Shown in pieces: positions 1 through 7,950 of a DNA stretch of 64,000 bases. This DNA comes from Immundisolibacter sp. GTDB lineage: Bacteria; Pseudomonadota; Gammaproteobacteria; Immundisolibacterales; Immundisolibacteraceae. A model generated the notes under the pieces. It saw nothing but the letters and a program-made list of their open reading frames with translations. It had not been told where the DNA came from and searched no databases. The position numbers were made by a program, and so were the translations under genes. Within the stretch, counting starts at the first letter, position 1; each line of letters begins with the position of its first letter. The stretch spans positions 1-64,000 of the forward strand of contig NZ_JACIZD010000009.1 in NCBI RefSeq assembly GCF_014359565.1, given 5' to 3'.

Positions 1-339
1 AAAACCCAAAAACACGCCCCTGGCCCGATCCGTTCCACCTTACCTGTGCAGGCTCAGGCCGCAGGGCCACCGCCTCGGATACTGTTCGAACTGAAGATCA
101 GGGTGATGGCCGGCGGCTTATCTGAATTACAGGTTCAACAGACCGCAGCGCTTCCTCAGCCTGTCCAGCCATCGCTCCGGGGATCAGCCGGAGAACGTTC
201 CCCCAGGGGGAGGAGGAGCGTCAAGACGTAAGCGGTTCCAGGGGGCGCTACCGGTACGGCTGGCCCGGTAATCCCGGATTCCGATTCGCTGCATACAAGC
301 TACGTATTGTCGGTACCCGGCGCCATGTTCACTGGCGTG
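1..339. other. Gene-free left edge
   Basis: I see no convincing gene here. The only open frame of any size (46-231, plus) has arginine/proline-rich, shadow-like composition and no ribosome-binding site. GC content looks lower than in the rest of the window. A T-loop-like GTTCGAA at about 84-90 is not part of any cloverleaf I can fold. Confidence 0.5.
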
Positions 340-996
340 TCACGCGGCATACCAGAGAACGGCGAAGTAATGGCACGTGGCGCCCGCCATGACAAACAGA
401 TGCCAGATCAGGTGGCCGTATCGCAGCCTGGAATCGGTTGCGAAAAAGGCCACCCCGGAAGTGTAGAAAAGCCCGCCCGCCAGCAACCAGAGCAGGCCCG
501 CTACAGGCATTCTTTCGAGCATCGGATCGACGGCAATCACGATCAGCCATCCCATCAGCACATAAAGACCGGTGGAAAGTACCGGGTGGGATATCTTGTC
601 GAATATCTTGAGTGTCACTCCGGCCACGGCAACACTCCAGACAAGCCAGACCAGCGTCCAGCCCCACGCACCACGCAGCACCCCGAGCGTGAACGGTGTG
701 TACGACCCGGCGATGAGCAGAAAGATAGCGGAATGTTCGATGACCCGAAAAACGTCCTTGGTCCTGCCTGTGGGTAGCGCGTGATATAACGCTGAGGAAA
801 GATAAAGAAGGATCATGCTAGCGGCGAAGACACTGGTGGCGACCATGAATCCGGTGTCTGCATGCCGTGCCGCGTTTGCGACGAGAAACGGAGTTCCGAT
901 AAGTGCGGCAACCAGCCCGGTGCCGTGGCTGATGCTGTTTGCCCATTCTTCCGCTCGTGATTGTTCGCGCTTGGGTTTGGCGAGCGATTTGTTCAC
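340..996 (-). CDS. trhA: Hemolysin III / TrhA family membrane protein (PAQR superfamily)
   Basis: A 218-residue polytopic inner-membrane protein with about seven hydrophobic segments. The family signatures are clear: SISHGTG near residues 21-27, EHSAIFLLIAGSYTPFTL near 87-104, and a C-terminal GHLIWHLF...CHYF segment. Its conserved His residues match the metal-binding histidines of PAQR proteins. Length is normal for TrhA (about 210-220). Bacterial members are called hemolysin III but are linked to membrane energetics and lipid homeostasis rather than proven toxins. It stands alone, with gene-free DNA on both sides. Its codon use is less extremely GC-rich than that of its neighbours, so an accessory origin is possible. 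The family assignment is sure; the physiological role is not. Confidence 0.9.
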   Translation of the reverse strand: MNKSLAKPKREQSRAEEWANSISHGTGLVAALIGTPFLVANAARHADTGFMVATSVFAASMILLYLSSALYHALPTGRTKDVFRVIEHSAIFLLIAGSYTPFTLGVLRGAWGWTLVWLVWSVAVAGVTLKIFDKISHPVLSTGLYVLMGWLIVIAVDPMLERMPVAGLLWLLAGGLFYTSGVAFFATDSRLRYGHLIWHLFVMAGATCHYFAVLWYAA

Positions 997-1097
997 GACG
1001 TGTCATCCTCCGCAGGCTGCGTTTAGCCGTGCTGGCCTGCTCACTACGCGGATTGGGGGAAACCTGAATAAATTCACCCTGGATTTCTCGGCGTTCG

Positions 1098-1125
1098 CCA
1101 TCGGAAAAGTGCGGTTTTCCGATGG
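1098..1125. terminator. Perfect 11-bp inverted repeat (hairpin)
   Basis: CCATCGGAAAA at 1098-1108 pairs perfectly with TTTTCCGATGG at 1115-1125 around a 6-base loop. The A/T-rich inner arm is unusual in this GC-rich DNA. There is no long U tract, so a terminator role, or a protein-binding palindrome, is inferred. Confidence 0.45.
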
Positions 1126-1180
1126 CTCACACGATCAGCAGCGTACAGCCGCTCATCTTGGTGGCGCGTCCCTGCGCTGC

Positions 1181-1199
1181 GGGAAACGAAGCGTTTCCC
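1181..1199. repeat. Perfect 8-bp inverted repeat
   Basis: GGGAAACG at 1181-1188 and CGTTTCCC at 1192-1199 form a perfect stem with a 3-base loop. It sits about 60 bp from the 1098-1125 hairpin. Function unknown; termination or a remnant of a palindromic element are both possible. Confidence 0.4.
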
Positions 1200-1443
1200 T
1201 GGCGATCTGGAAACCCAGCTACGCGCAACCCTGAGCGGCGCGCAGCAGCGCCAGATACAGGTCAGCGTGGTGGACGTGGCCAAGCCGGTGCGTTGAGAGT
1301 AGAGGCAAACTCGGACTTGGGCATCTGGGATGAATACCCAGCCGCGGCCCGGATTGCGTCGGCGCAGCAAGGCCCGTGAATCAAGGGGTTTGTTCCGACT
1401 GCCGGCCGGGCTGCATCAGCAAGGGTCGGCAGTTCGTGCGCGA

Positions 1444-2817
1444 TCAGGCCGGATTGCGCCAGCCCCCAATCGACCCCACCAGGCGATCGGCTTCGCGCGG
1501 ACCCCAACTGCCGCGCTCGTACCGGTACACCGGCCCTTCGGTGTGCAGCACCGGGTCGACGATGGCCCAGGCGGCCTCCACGCCGTCCTGGCGCGAGAAC
1601 AGCGTCGGGTCGCCGCGCAGCGCGTCGCCGATCAGGCGCTCGTAGGCCTCGCGCGCCTCGGGCGTGGTGTCGCACATGAAAAGCTCTTTTTCCTCGCCGG
1701 CCATGTACTCGCCGGGGCTTTTGCTGCGCGCGCCGATGGCGATCGACACCTGATCCGGGCCCAGGCGAAAGCGGAAGTAGTTGGACTGCGGCGGGATCGG
1801 TTCCTCGAACACCTGCTGCGGGGGTGCCTTGAGCACGACCACCACTTCGGTGGCGCTGACCGGCAGGCACTTGCCGGCGCGCAGGAAAAACGGCACGCCC
1901 TGCCAGCGCCAGGTGTTCAGGCGCAGTTCCAGCGCGGCGTAGGTTTCCACGGTCGAGTGCGGTGCCACGCCCGCTTCGTCCAGATAGCCGCGGTACTGGC
2001 CGCGCACCAGGCTTTGTACGGTCAGCGGCGGGATGGCGCGCAGCACGCGCAGGCGCTCGTCGCGCTGTGCCTCGCCCCAGTAGCCGACCGGCGGGTCCAT
2101 GGCCAGACTGGTCAGCACCTGCAGCAGGTGGTTCTGGACCACGTCGCGCACGGCGCCCAGTTCCTCGTAGAGCGTGCCGCGGCCCTCCACGCCCAGCGTC
2201 TCGGCCATGGTGATCTGCACGCTCTCGACGTGGTCGCGGTTCCAGATCGGTTCCAGAAAGCTGTTGGCGAAGCGGAAATACAGCAGGTTCTGCACCGGCT
2301 CCTTGCCCAGGAAGTGATCGATGCGGTAGATCGCTGGCTCCTCGAACACCGTGTGCAGGGTTCGGTTCAGTGCCTGCGCCGTGGCCAGATCCCGCCCGAA
2401 GGGCTTTTCGATCACCAGCCGGGCGCCGGCGGCGCAGCCGGAAGAACCGAGAAATTCCACCACCGGCCCGAACAGGCTCGGCGGGATGGCCAGATAGAAC
2501 AACGGATGCTTGGCATCGCCCAGGGCGGCCTTCAGGCGCTCGAAGGTGGCCGGGTCGTGGTAGTCGCCGTCCACGTAGCGCAGCAGCTCCAGCAGGCGCG
2601 TTGCTTCCGGCGAGGTCGCCTCGCCGCTGCGTGTGGCCAGACTGTCGCGCACCCGCTCGCGGTACTGCTCCAGCCCCCAGCCGGCGCGCGACAGGCCGAT
2701 CACCGGCAGGTCCAGATGGCCGCTGCGGATCATGGCCTTGAGCGCCGGGTAGAGCTTGCGGTGAGCCAGGTCACCGGTGGCGCCGAACAGCACCAGGGCG
2801 TCGCAGGTTTCGGTCAT
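1444..2817 (-). CDS. zwf: Glucose-6-phosphate 1-dehydrogenase
   Basis: Oxidises glucose 6-phosphate to 6-phosphogluconolactone with NADP+, the first step of the oxidative pentose phosphate pathway. The 457-residue protein has the N-terminal nucleotide-binding motif GATGDL at residues 12-17, EKPFGRD at 137-143, and the active-site signature RIDHFLGKE at 165-173 with its catalytic His. The frame stays open far upstream through gnd, so the start was set at the ATG at 2815-2817. That gives the standard family N-terminus, 23 bp after the gnd stop. It is the second gene of a gnd-zwf pair. No 6-phosphogluconolactonase gene (pgl) is next to it. Cytoplasmic. Confidence 0.97.
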   Translation of the reverse strand: MTETCDALVLFGATGDLAHRKLYPALKAMIRSGHLDLPVIGLSRAGWGLEQYRERVRDSLATRSGEATSPEATRLLELLRYVDGDYHDPATFERLKAALGDAKHPLFYLAIPPSLFGPVVEFLGSSGCAAGARLVIEKPFGRDLATAQALNRTLHTVFEEPAIYRIDHFLGKEPVQNLLYFRFANSFLEPIWNRDHVESVQITMAETLGVEGRGTLYEELGAVRDVVQNHLLQVLTSLAMDPPVGYWGEAQRDERLRVLRAIPPLTVQSLVRGQYRGYLDEAGVAPHSTVETYAALELRLNTWRWQGVPFFLRAGKCLPVSATEVVVVLKAPPQQVFEEPIPPQSNYFRFRLGPDQVSIAIGARSKSPGEYMAGEEKELFMCDTTPEAREAYERLIGDALRGDPTLFSRQDGVEAAWAIVDPVLHTEGPVYRYERGSWGPREADRLVGSIGGWRNPA

Positions 2818-2840
2818 GGGGATAGCGTCCGGGGTGCGGG

Positions 2841-3821
2841 TTATTTTTCCTGGTGACCGCCGAACTGCCAGCGCATGGCCGACAGCAGGCGGTCGGCGAA
2901 GTCCGCCTCGCCGCGCGAGTCGAAGCGGCCATACAGCGCGGCGGAAATTACCGGCATGGGGACTGCCGTGTCGATGCCGGCCTTGAGCGTCCAGCGGCCC
3001 TCGCCGGAATCGGCCACGCGGCCCTCGAACCCTTGCAGGCCGGGATCGTCGCCCAGCGCCGCGGCGGTCAGGTCGAGCAGCCAGGAGCCGACGACGCTGC
3101 CGCGCCGCCACAGTTCGGCGATGGCCGGCAGGTCGAAGCGGTAACGGTAGCGCTCGGCGTGCTCGGTGCTGGCGTCCGGCGCCAGGCCGGCCCCGGCGTG
3201 CTGCAACAGGTTGAAGCCCTCGGCGTAAGCCGCCATCAGGCCGTATTCGATGCCGTTGTGCACCATCTTGACGAAATGGCCGGCGCCGGACGGTCCGCAG
3301 TGCAGGTAGCCGTCCGCGGCGCTGCCAGTCGCCTCGACCTTTGGCGCAATGCCGGACCGCCCCGGCGCCAGGGTTTCGAGCAGCGGTTTGAGGCGATCCA
3401 CGGCCGCCGCTGGGCCGCCGAGCATCAGGCAGTAGCCGCGCTCCAGCCCCCACACACCGCCGCTGACGCCGGCGTCGACGAAGTCGATGTCGGCCGAGCG
3501 CAGCGCCTGTGCCCGGCGAATGGCGGCCTCGAACGGCGAGTTGCCGCCGTCGACGATGCAGTCGCCTGCCGTCAGCAGGGACGCCAGCGCGGTGACGGTT
3601 TCTTCCACCGCGCCCGCCGGCAGCATGATCCACACCGTGCGCGGCAGCGTCAGTTTTTCAACCAGTCCCGCCAGGGATGAGGCCGCGACTGCGCCCAGCG
3701 CGACGAGTTCCTGCGCCGCTGCCGGGTTGCGGTCGAACACCACACACTGATGGCCGCCGGCGAGTAGCCGGCGGACCATGTTGGCGCCCATCCGGCCCAG
3801 GCCGATCATGCCGATTTGCAT
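2841..3821 (-). CDS. gnd: 6-phosphogluconate dehydrogenase, decarboxylating (short type)
   Basis: Converts 6-phosphogluconate to ribulose 5-phosphate and CO2. The protein starts with the Rossmann motif GLGRMGANM (residues 7-15), followed by DGGNSPF (91-97), [11 protein letters not shown] (120-130) and the catalytic region [12 protein letters not shown], with Lys185 and the following HN pair. At 326 residues it is the short bacterial form, about 300-340 residues. The Gnd of E. coli has about 470. Short enzymes often prefer NAD+, but the sequence alone does not settle this. It is first in the gnd-zwf operon, so the two dehydrogenases are encoded in reverse pathway order. Confidence 0.95.
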   Translation of the reverse strand: MQIGMIGLGRMGANMVRRLLAGGHQCVVFDRNPAAAQELVALGAVAASSLAGLVEKLTLPRTVWIMLPAGAVEETVTALASLLTAGDCIVDGGNSPFEAAIRRAQALRSADIDFVDAGVSGGVWGLERGYCLMLGGPAAAVDRLKPLLETLAPGRSGIAPKVEATGSAADGYLHCGPSGAGHFVKMVHNGIEYGLMAAYAEGFNLLQHAGAGLAPDASTEHAERYRYRFDLPAIAELWRRGSVVGSWLLDLTAAALGDDPGLQGFEGRVADSGEGRWTLKAGIDTAVPMPVISAALYGRFDSRGEADFADRLLSAMRWQFGGHQEK

Positions 3822-4027
3822 TGGTCATTTCCCACTGTTGAGGCAGTCCACGCCGGTCTGACCGACGTTGCGGGCCGTCCGTGACGACGGCTTAGACCAG
3901 CCGTGATGCCCTTCGGCGGTGATGCTGCCACGGCTCGCCGACGCCGGCGTTGCAGGACGGCGGCGGGCGCTTAAAAGGCCTTGGACCAGGTGTCCAGTCC
4001 CGGCAACACCGCGTGTGTAAACCATCC

Positions 4028-4762
4028 TCAGTGCGCGTTGCGGGCCGGGGGTGACCTGAACAGCAGCAGGCACAGCGTGATGAACGCCAGCAGCACAGCG
4101 CTGGCGGCAAAGCGATCCAGGCCGAGCCCACCGCTGGCCAGCGGTTTGTCCAGGAAGTCGCCGACCACGGCGCCGAGCGGGCGGGTCACCACGAAGGCCG
4201 ACCAGAACAGCACGGTGTGCGACAGCCGCGTCCAGCGGTAGGCGCCGGCCAGCGCGATCAGCAGACCACCGAACAGCGCCATGGCGCCCAGGTACCCCAG
4301 ACCCGCGGTGTCAGCGGTCCAGTCGCCCAGTGCCGTGCCCAGCGTTTGCGACAGCATGATGGTGAGCCAGTAAAACGCCTCCGCCGCGGGTGTGCCGACC
4401 GAACTGATGGTCACCGTGCCGAGCGTGCGCCGCCAGGTGGCGAGCGAGGCGATCAGCAGCAGCGCCAGCAGCAGGCTGCCGCCCGGATAGCCGATGCCCA
4501 GCGAGCGGGTGGCGAAGTCGGCCAGCGTCGTGCCCAGCATGGTGCTGGCGATCAGGGCGCTCCAGTACAGGGCCGGATGAAAGCGCCGGGCGACCGTCTG
4601 CGCGACTACGCCGGCCGCGAACACCACGGCGAAGATGCCGGTGGCGGCCAGATACCCCAGACCCAGCGACATGGACAGTGCGTCGCCGCCGGTCTCGCCC
4701 AGCGTGGTGGCGGCGATCTTGACCACCCAGAACAGCAGCGTGACTTCGGGCACCTTGCTCAT
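4028..4762 (-). CDS. DUF347 / COG4705 repeat membrane protein
   Basis: A 244-residue integral membrane protein built from four related two-helix repeats. Each carries a (T/Q)LGxxxGD-type signature: TTLGETGGDAL, TMLGTTLADF, QTLGTALGDW and RPLGAVVGDF. This is the DUF347 family of membrane-anchored proteins, whose biochemical role is unknown. The start ATG at 4760-4762 gives MSKVPEVTLLFW, a usual family N-terminus. A perfect 16-bp palindrome (4785-4800) and an array of 11-bp-spaced repeats (4845-4885) lie upstream. The array resembles the one in front of the glycosylation operon at 14060-14100. I infer common control by the two-component system at 14162-16169. About 200 bp separate its stop from gnd. 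Confidence 0.88.
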   Translation of the reverse strand: MSKVPEVTLLFWVVKIAATTLGETGGDALSMSLGLGYLAATGIFAVVFAAGVVAQTVARRFHPALYWSALIASTMLGTTLADFATRSLGIGYPGGSLLLALLLIASLATWRRTLGTVTISSVGTPAAEAFYWLTIMLSQTLGTALGDWTADTAGLGYLGAMALFGGLLIALAGAYRWTRLSHTVLFWSAFVVTRPLGAVVGDFLDKPLASGGLGLDRFAASAVLLAFITLCLLLFRSPPARNAH

Positions 4763-4784
4763 GCGCGATATCGGCCAGAAAGCA

Positions 4785-4800
4785 CCACGGGCGCCCGTGG
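4785..4800. repeat. Perfect 16-bp palindrome upstream of DUF347 gene
   Basis: CCACGGGCGCCCGTGG is a perfect palindrome between the 11-bp-repeat array and the DUF347 start codon. It would lie in the 5' leader or the promoter. It could be an operator or a leader hairpin. Confidence 0.4.
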
Positions 4801-4844
4801 CCGGCTGCCGCTGCGGGGCGGCCCAGGGACATTGGCAGACGGCC

Positions 4845-4885
4845 AGTTAACGCGGCGTCAAGGCGGCGTGAAGAATGCGTTACGG
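4845..4885 (-). promoter_or_regulatory. Four 11-bp-spaced direct repeats (PmrA/OmpR-type box)
   Basis: Units AGTTAACG (4845), CGTCAAGG (4856), CGTGAAGA (4867) and CGTTACGG (4878) begin exactly 11 bp apart. Read on the minus strand, the direction of the DUF347 gene, the best unit is CCTTGACG. The same 8-mer occurs in the 14060-14100 array. OmpR-family regulators such as PmrA/BasR bind direct half-sites with one helical turn between them. The array ends 83 bp in front of the start codon. The repeats are seen directly; binding by the 15450-16169 regulator is inferred. Confidence 0.6.
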
Positions 4886-5008
4886 CCTGAGACGCACCGG
4901 TCACATCGCGGATGGTTGGGGGTAGATGCGTGTCGCACCCTTCCGGGAAACGGCCGGCAGCCAGCATGGCGTAACCGTGGCGGCGGAGCAGTGCCGCCGA
5001 TGTCGCCG
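4886..5008. other. Intergenic spacer, no feature seen
   Basis: This lies between the 11-bp-repeat array and the stop codon of the last glycosyltransferase gene of the minus-strand operon. I see no strong hairpin with a U tract that would clearly end that operon. Confidence 0.4.
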
Positions 5009-6463
5009 TCACGGTGCGCGATCGGCGGTGGGGGTCGAGCAGTCGGCGGCAAGCGTCAGTATTTGCGCGCTGCGCCGGCGCTTGAGGTACGGAGTGAAGC
5101 GCTCGCTGGCGCAGCGTTCGATGCCTTCCGGCAGCGCCGGCAGGCGCGCGTCTTCCATGACCAGCCGCACTGGGCCATGCGCCGCCTGCGCGCGCAGCCC
5201 GGCGGCGTCGACCACCGGAATCGGTGCGCCGTAGTAGTAGAGCAGCCGCGCATCGACCGGCGCGAGGCTGAGCACTGGGCCGGGACTGGCGCGCAGCGCC
5301 GCGGCCAGTTCGCCGAGACCCGTGTAGCGGTAGCGGTACAGCCGCGCCTCGCCGAAGGCGTAATAGCCGGCCCAGCCGACTGTCAGCAGCAGGCCGCCCA
5401 GGGCGATGACCTGCCAGCGCCGTCGCGACACGGCAGCGAAATCGGCCAGGCGCACGCCGATCAGTACGGCGGCGGCCGGATAGGCCGGCAGCAGGTACTT
5501 GGCGTGCTTGTTGGCCAGCAGCGACAACACCAGCAGCGGCAGCAGCAGGCCGGACAGATGCAGCCGGCCGGCCGGTGTGGCCCGCCAGACCCGCCAGCTG
5601 GCCCGCGGCGTGGCCAGCACGATCAGGCTCAGCGGCGCAAAGTCGCCCAGCAGCCACAGCAGGTAATTCCATGGCGGATCGAAGGCCATGCCATAGGCCT
5701 TGCCGGCCAGATCGGTGGCCGCCACCGGCGCCCACACCGCCGCGCCGAGCTTGGCCGTCACCAGCGCATACCAGGGCAGGGCAATCAGCAGCGCCAGCGC
5801 CCAGCCGCGCCAGTGGCCGAGCGCGTCGAGCGCCGCCCGCTGGCGGTGAAACAGGTAATGGCCAAGCAGCGGCGCCGGAAAGAACAGCAAGGCCACCGGC
5901 CCTTTGGTCAGCAGCGCCAGGCCCAGCAGCGCGTAGGCCAGATCCAGCCAGTGCCGGCGCCGATCGCTGAGCAGCCAATGGCTGGCTGCCAGCCAGGCGC
6001 CGCCGGCCAGCGCCGCGAACAGCATGTCGATCTCGGCGCGCCGGGCGAACATGCTGAAGCCCACGTTGCACAGCAGCGCCAGCACGGCAAAAGCCGCCGC
6101 CCATGAAGCGGTCGGCGTCTGGCGGCGCACGGCGCCATGCAATCCGGCCAGCAGCGCCAGCGCCGCCAGCGCCGAGGGCAGGCGCACCGCCCAGGCGTCG
6201 GCGGCGCCGCGCAGGTGGGCCACAGCCAGGCCCAGCCAGTAGTGCAGCGGCGGCTTGTCAACGTACACCGCGTCGTTCAGGCGCGGCACCAGCCAGTCGC
6301 CGCTGGCGTGCATGGTCTGGATCACCGCCGCGCGGCGGCCCTCGTTTTCCGACAGCAGCGGCAAGGCGCCGAGCCGCCACAGCAGCACGGCCAGCGCGAG
6401 CAGGGCGACGGTCGCGCCGTAGCGGCGCGCCGGTTGGGTGATCAGGGTCGGTTCAGCCGCCAC
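5009..6463 (-). CDS. ArnT-like GT-C glycosyltransferase (paralogue 3, Asn-Glu motif)
   Basis: About 484 residues, multi-spanning. N-terminal helix (ALLALAVLLWRLGAL), then the first periplasmic loop LLSENEGRRAAVIQTMHASG with DWLVPRLN and KPPLHYWL. These match ArnT/PMT-family (GT39/GT83) enzymes, which move a sugar from undecaprenyl phosphate to a periplasmic acceptor such as lipid A. The usual Asp-Glu pair of ArnT (DETRY) is Asn-Glu here. LLTKGPVA and NKHAKYLLPAYP are further family motifs. The start is uncertain: I chose GTG at 6461-6463, which overlaps the upstream gene by 22 bp; a CTG at 6443-6445 is the alternative. It is the last gene of the operon, with a soluble C-terminal segment after the last helix. 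Sugar and acceptor are unknown. Confidence 0.85.
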   Translation of the reverse strand: MAAEPTLITQPARRYGATVALLALAVLLWRLGALPLLSENEGRRAAVIQTMHASGDWLVPRLNDAVYVDKPPLHYWLGLAVAHLRGAADAWAVRLPSALAALALLAGLHGAVRRQTPTASWAAAFAVLALLCNVGFSMFARRAEIDMLFAALAGGAWLAASHWLLSDRRRHWLDLAYALLGLALLTKGPVALLFFPAPLLGHYLFHRQRAALDALGHWRGWALALLIALPWYALVTAKLGAAVWAPVAATDLAGKAYGMAFDPPWNYLLWLLGDFAPLSLIVLATPRASWRVWRATPAGRLHLSGLLLPLLVLSLLANKHAKYLLPAYPAAAVLIGVRLADFAAVSRRRWQVIALGGLLLTVGWAGYYAFGEARLYRYRYTGLGELAAALRASPGPVLSLAPVDARLLYYYGAPIPVVDAAGLRAQAAHGPVRLVMEDARLPALPEGIERCASERFTPYLKRRRSAQILTLAADCSTPTADRAP

Positions 6464-7950
6464 AGGCTCAGCTTGGGTTGGATGAGGAGGGCCTCGGCCT
6501 GCCAGCCGGGCGGTGGATCGAAGCGCTCGCCGGGCGCGAACAGGTACAGCGTGCCGCGCGCCGGCAAGTGTGCCGCCAGGTCGCCGGGCTCGACCGTCGG
6601 CACCAGCGCCTGCGCATAAAAGGCCAGTTCCACCTCGCGCAGGCCGAGCGCCAGCAGCGGCGCCCGGCCACGCGCGGCCTGGCCGGCCGCGCGCAGTTGC
6701 GCTGCAGTATCCGCATGGCGCGATAGGCCATAGGCTTCGCCCAGCCGGAAGGCACCCGTCATGACCACCGCCAGCAGCAGGGCGCCGGTCATGGCCTGCC
6801 GCCGACCGAGCCAGAGCAGGGCCACGCCGGCCAGCAGCGGCGCCAGCAGATAGCGCGCTCCGAGCAGCCAGGCGAAATAGCCGCCGGCGGCCAGCAGCAG
6901 GGCCGCGAAGCCATAGGCGGCCGCTTGCCAGGCGCGCGGCCGCGGCAAGCCGCTTGCCAACGTCTGACCGCACAGGATCGCCAGCGCCGGCGCCAGCAGC
7001 AGCGCGTACTGGATCTGCTTGTTGGTGTTGAGGCTCAGGACCACGAAGGTCACCAGCAGCCAGATCAGCACATAGCCCTGCAGGGCATCGCTCGGCCAGC
7101 GCCGGTAACGCCAGGCCAGGACCGGCAGCAGCGCCGACCACGGCGCGAAGTACAGAAACACCCGCGGCAGGTAGTACCAGGGCGGGCCGGGGTGGTCGCC
7201 GTGCAGATAGGTCTCGCTGATTTCGCGACCGAGGATGGCGGCCGTCGCCTCCGGGTGGTGCCGCCACAGCCACAGATACCAGGCGCCGCCGACGATGATC
7301 AGCAGCGCCACGCCCGGCGGCCAGATCAGCGTCCGCAGGCGCGTCCAGTGCCGGTTCAGGCCACACCACACGAGGCCCGCGAGCAGCGGCAACACGGCCG
7401 GCGGCAGACCCTTGGCCAGCGTACCGCCGGTGATGGCGGCCCACAGCACGGCCCGGCTGCCGGGCGCCGGGCGCGCCTCGCGTATCGCGGCCCAGGCGGC
7501 AAACGCGCCCAGGCTCACGAACAGCAGCAGCAGCGGATCGGTCTCGCCGGTATGGAAAAAACGCAGCGTGATGTGGCTGGAGGCCAGCACCGCCAGCGCG
7601 CCCAGCGCCGCCGGCTCGCCGAACTGGCGCCGCGTCCAGGCGGTCACCAGCAGCATCACACCGATCGCCGCCAAGGCCGCCGGCAGGCGGGCGGAGAACT
7701 CGTCCACGCGGCCGAGCAGGCGGTAACTGGCGGCGGTCAGCCAGTAGGCCAGCGGCGGCTTCTGGAAACGCAGCTCGCCGTTGAAGCGCGGCGTCAGGTA
7801 ATCGCCGCTGGCGAGCATCTCGCGCGCCGTCTCGGCCACGCGCAGCTCCTGGCTGCGGCTGATCGGTAGCGCGCCCAGTTGCCACAGGCAGCTGAGCGCC
7901 GCCAGCAGCAGCGCGATGGCGGCCGTCCGCCAGCCCGGATCAGTCACCAC
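6442..7950 (-). CDS. ArnT-like GT-C glycosyltransferase (paralogue 2, Gln-Glu motif)
   Basis: About 502 residues, polytopic. The first periplasmic loop reads ISRSQELRVAETAREMLASG then DYLTPRFN and QKPPLAYWL. It is the closest of the three to the ArnT pattern except that the first acidic residue of the Asp-Glu motif is Gln. GGTLAKGLPP and LNTNKQIQYALLLAPALAI correspond to the later lipid-sugar-binding motifs. GTG codons at 7948-7950 and 7945-7947 are both possible starts; they overlap the stop of the upstream gene (7940-7942), which implies translational coupling. The C-terminus is a soluble tail of about 100 residues. Known ArnT homologues act at the periplasmic face of the inner membrane. 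Substrate not predictable. Confidence 0.86.
   Translation of the reverse strand: MVTDPGWRTAAIALLLAALSCLWQLGALPISRSQELRVAETAREMLASGDYLTPRFNGELRFQKPPLAYWLTAASYRLLGRVDEFSARLPAALAAIGVMLLVTAWTRRQFGEPAALGALAVLASSHITLRFFHTGETDPLLLLFVSLGAFAAWAAIREARPAPGSRAVLWAAITGGTLAKGLPPAVLPLLAGLVWCGLNRHWTRLRTLIWPPGVALLIIVGGAWYLWLWRHHPEATAAILGREISETYLHGDHPGPPWYYLPRVFLYFAPWSALLPVLAWRYRRWPSDALQGYVLIWLLVTFVVLSLNTNKQIQYALLLAPALAILCGQTLASGLPRPRAWQAAAYGFAALLLAAGGYFAWLLGARYLLAPLLAGVALLWLGRRQAMTGALLLAVVMTGAFRLGEAYGLSRHADTAAQLRAAGQAARGRAPLLALGLREVELAFYAQALVPTVEPGDLAAHLPARGTLYLFAPGERFDPPPGWQAEALLIQPKLSLWRLNRP

Larger units (their letters stand above)
997..1443. other. Gene-free interval with several perfect inverted repeats
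   Basis: The interval separates the minus-strand zwf stop from the trhA start. It contains two perfect hairpins, listed separately. It also has a near-perfect inverted repeat, ACTGCCGGCC (1398-1407) with GGTCGGCAGT (1424-1433), that could end the zwf transcript. A plus-frame tail at 1207-1296, ending LSGAQQRQIQVSVVDVAKPV R-stop, has protein-like composition and may be the end of a decayed gene, but I cannot find its beginning. I see no intact gene. Confidence 0.5.

Noticed and set aside
70-130. tRNA-like T-loop GTTCGAA near 84-90
   Set aside because: No acceptor, D or anticodon stems can be formed around it.
1122-1379. 85-codon plus-strand frame beginning at ATG 1122
   Set aside because: Starts inside a perfect hairpin arm, no ribosome-binding site, Arg/Ala-rich, no recognisable features.
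2818-3633. Long extension of the zwf frame upstream into gnd (729 codons)
   Set aside because: The extra part is a shadow of gnd; zwf has its standard N-terminus at 2817.
4217-6106. Long plus-strand frame rich in Gln, Arg and Gly
   Set aside because: Antisense to the DUF347 gene and the last ArnT-like transferase, both clearly real.
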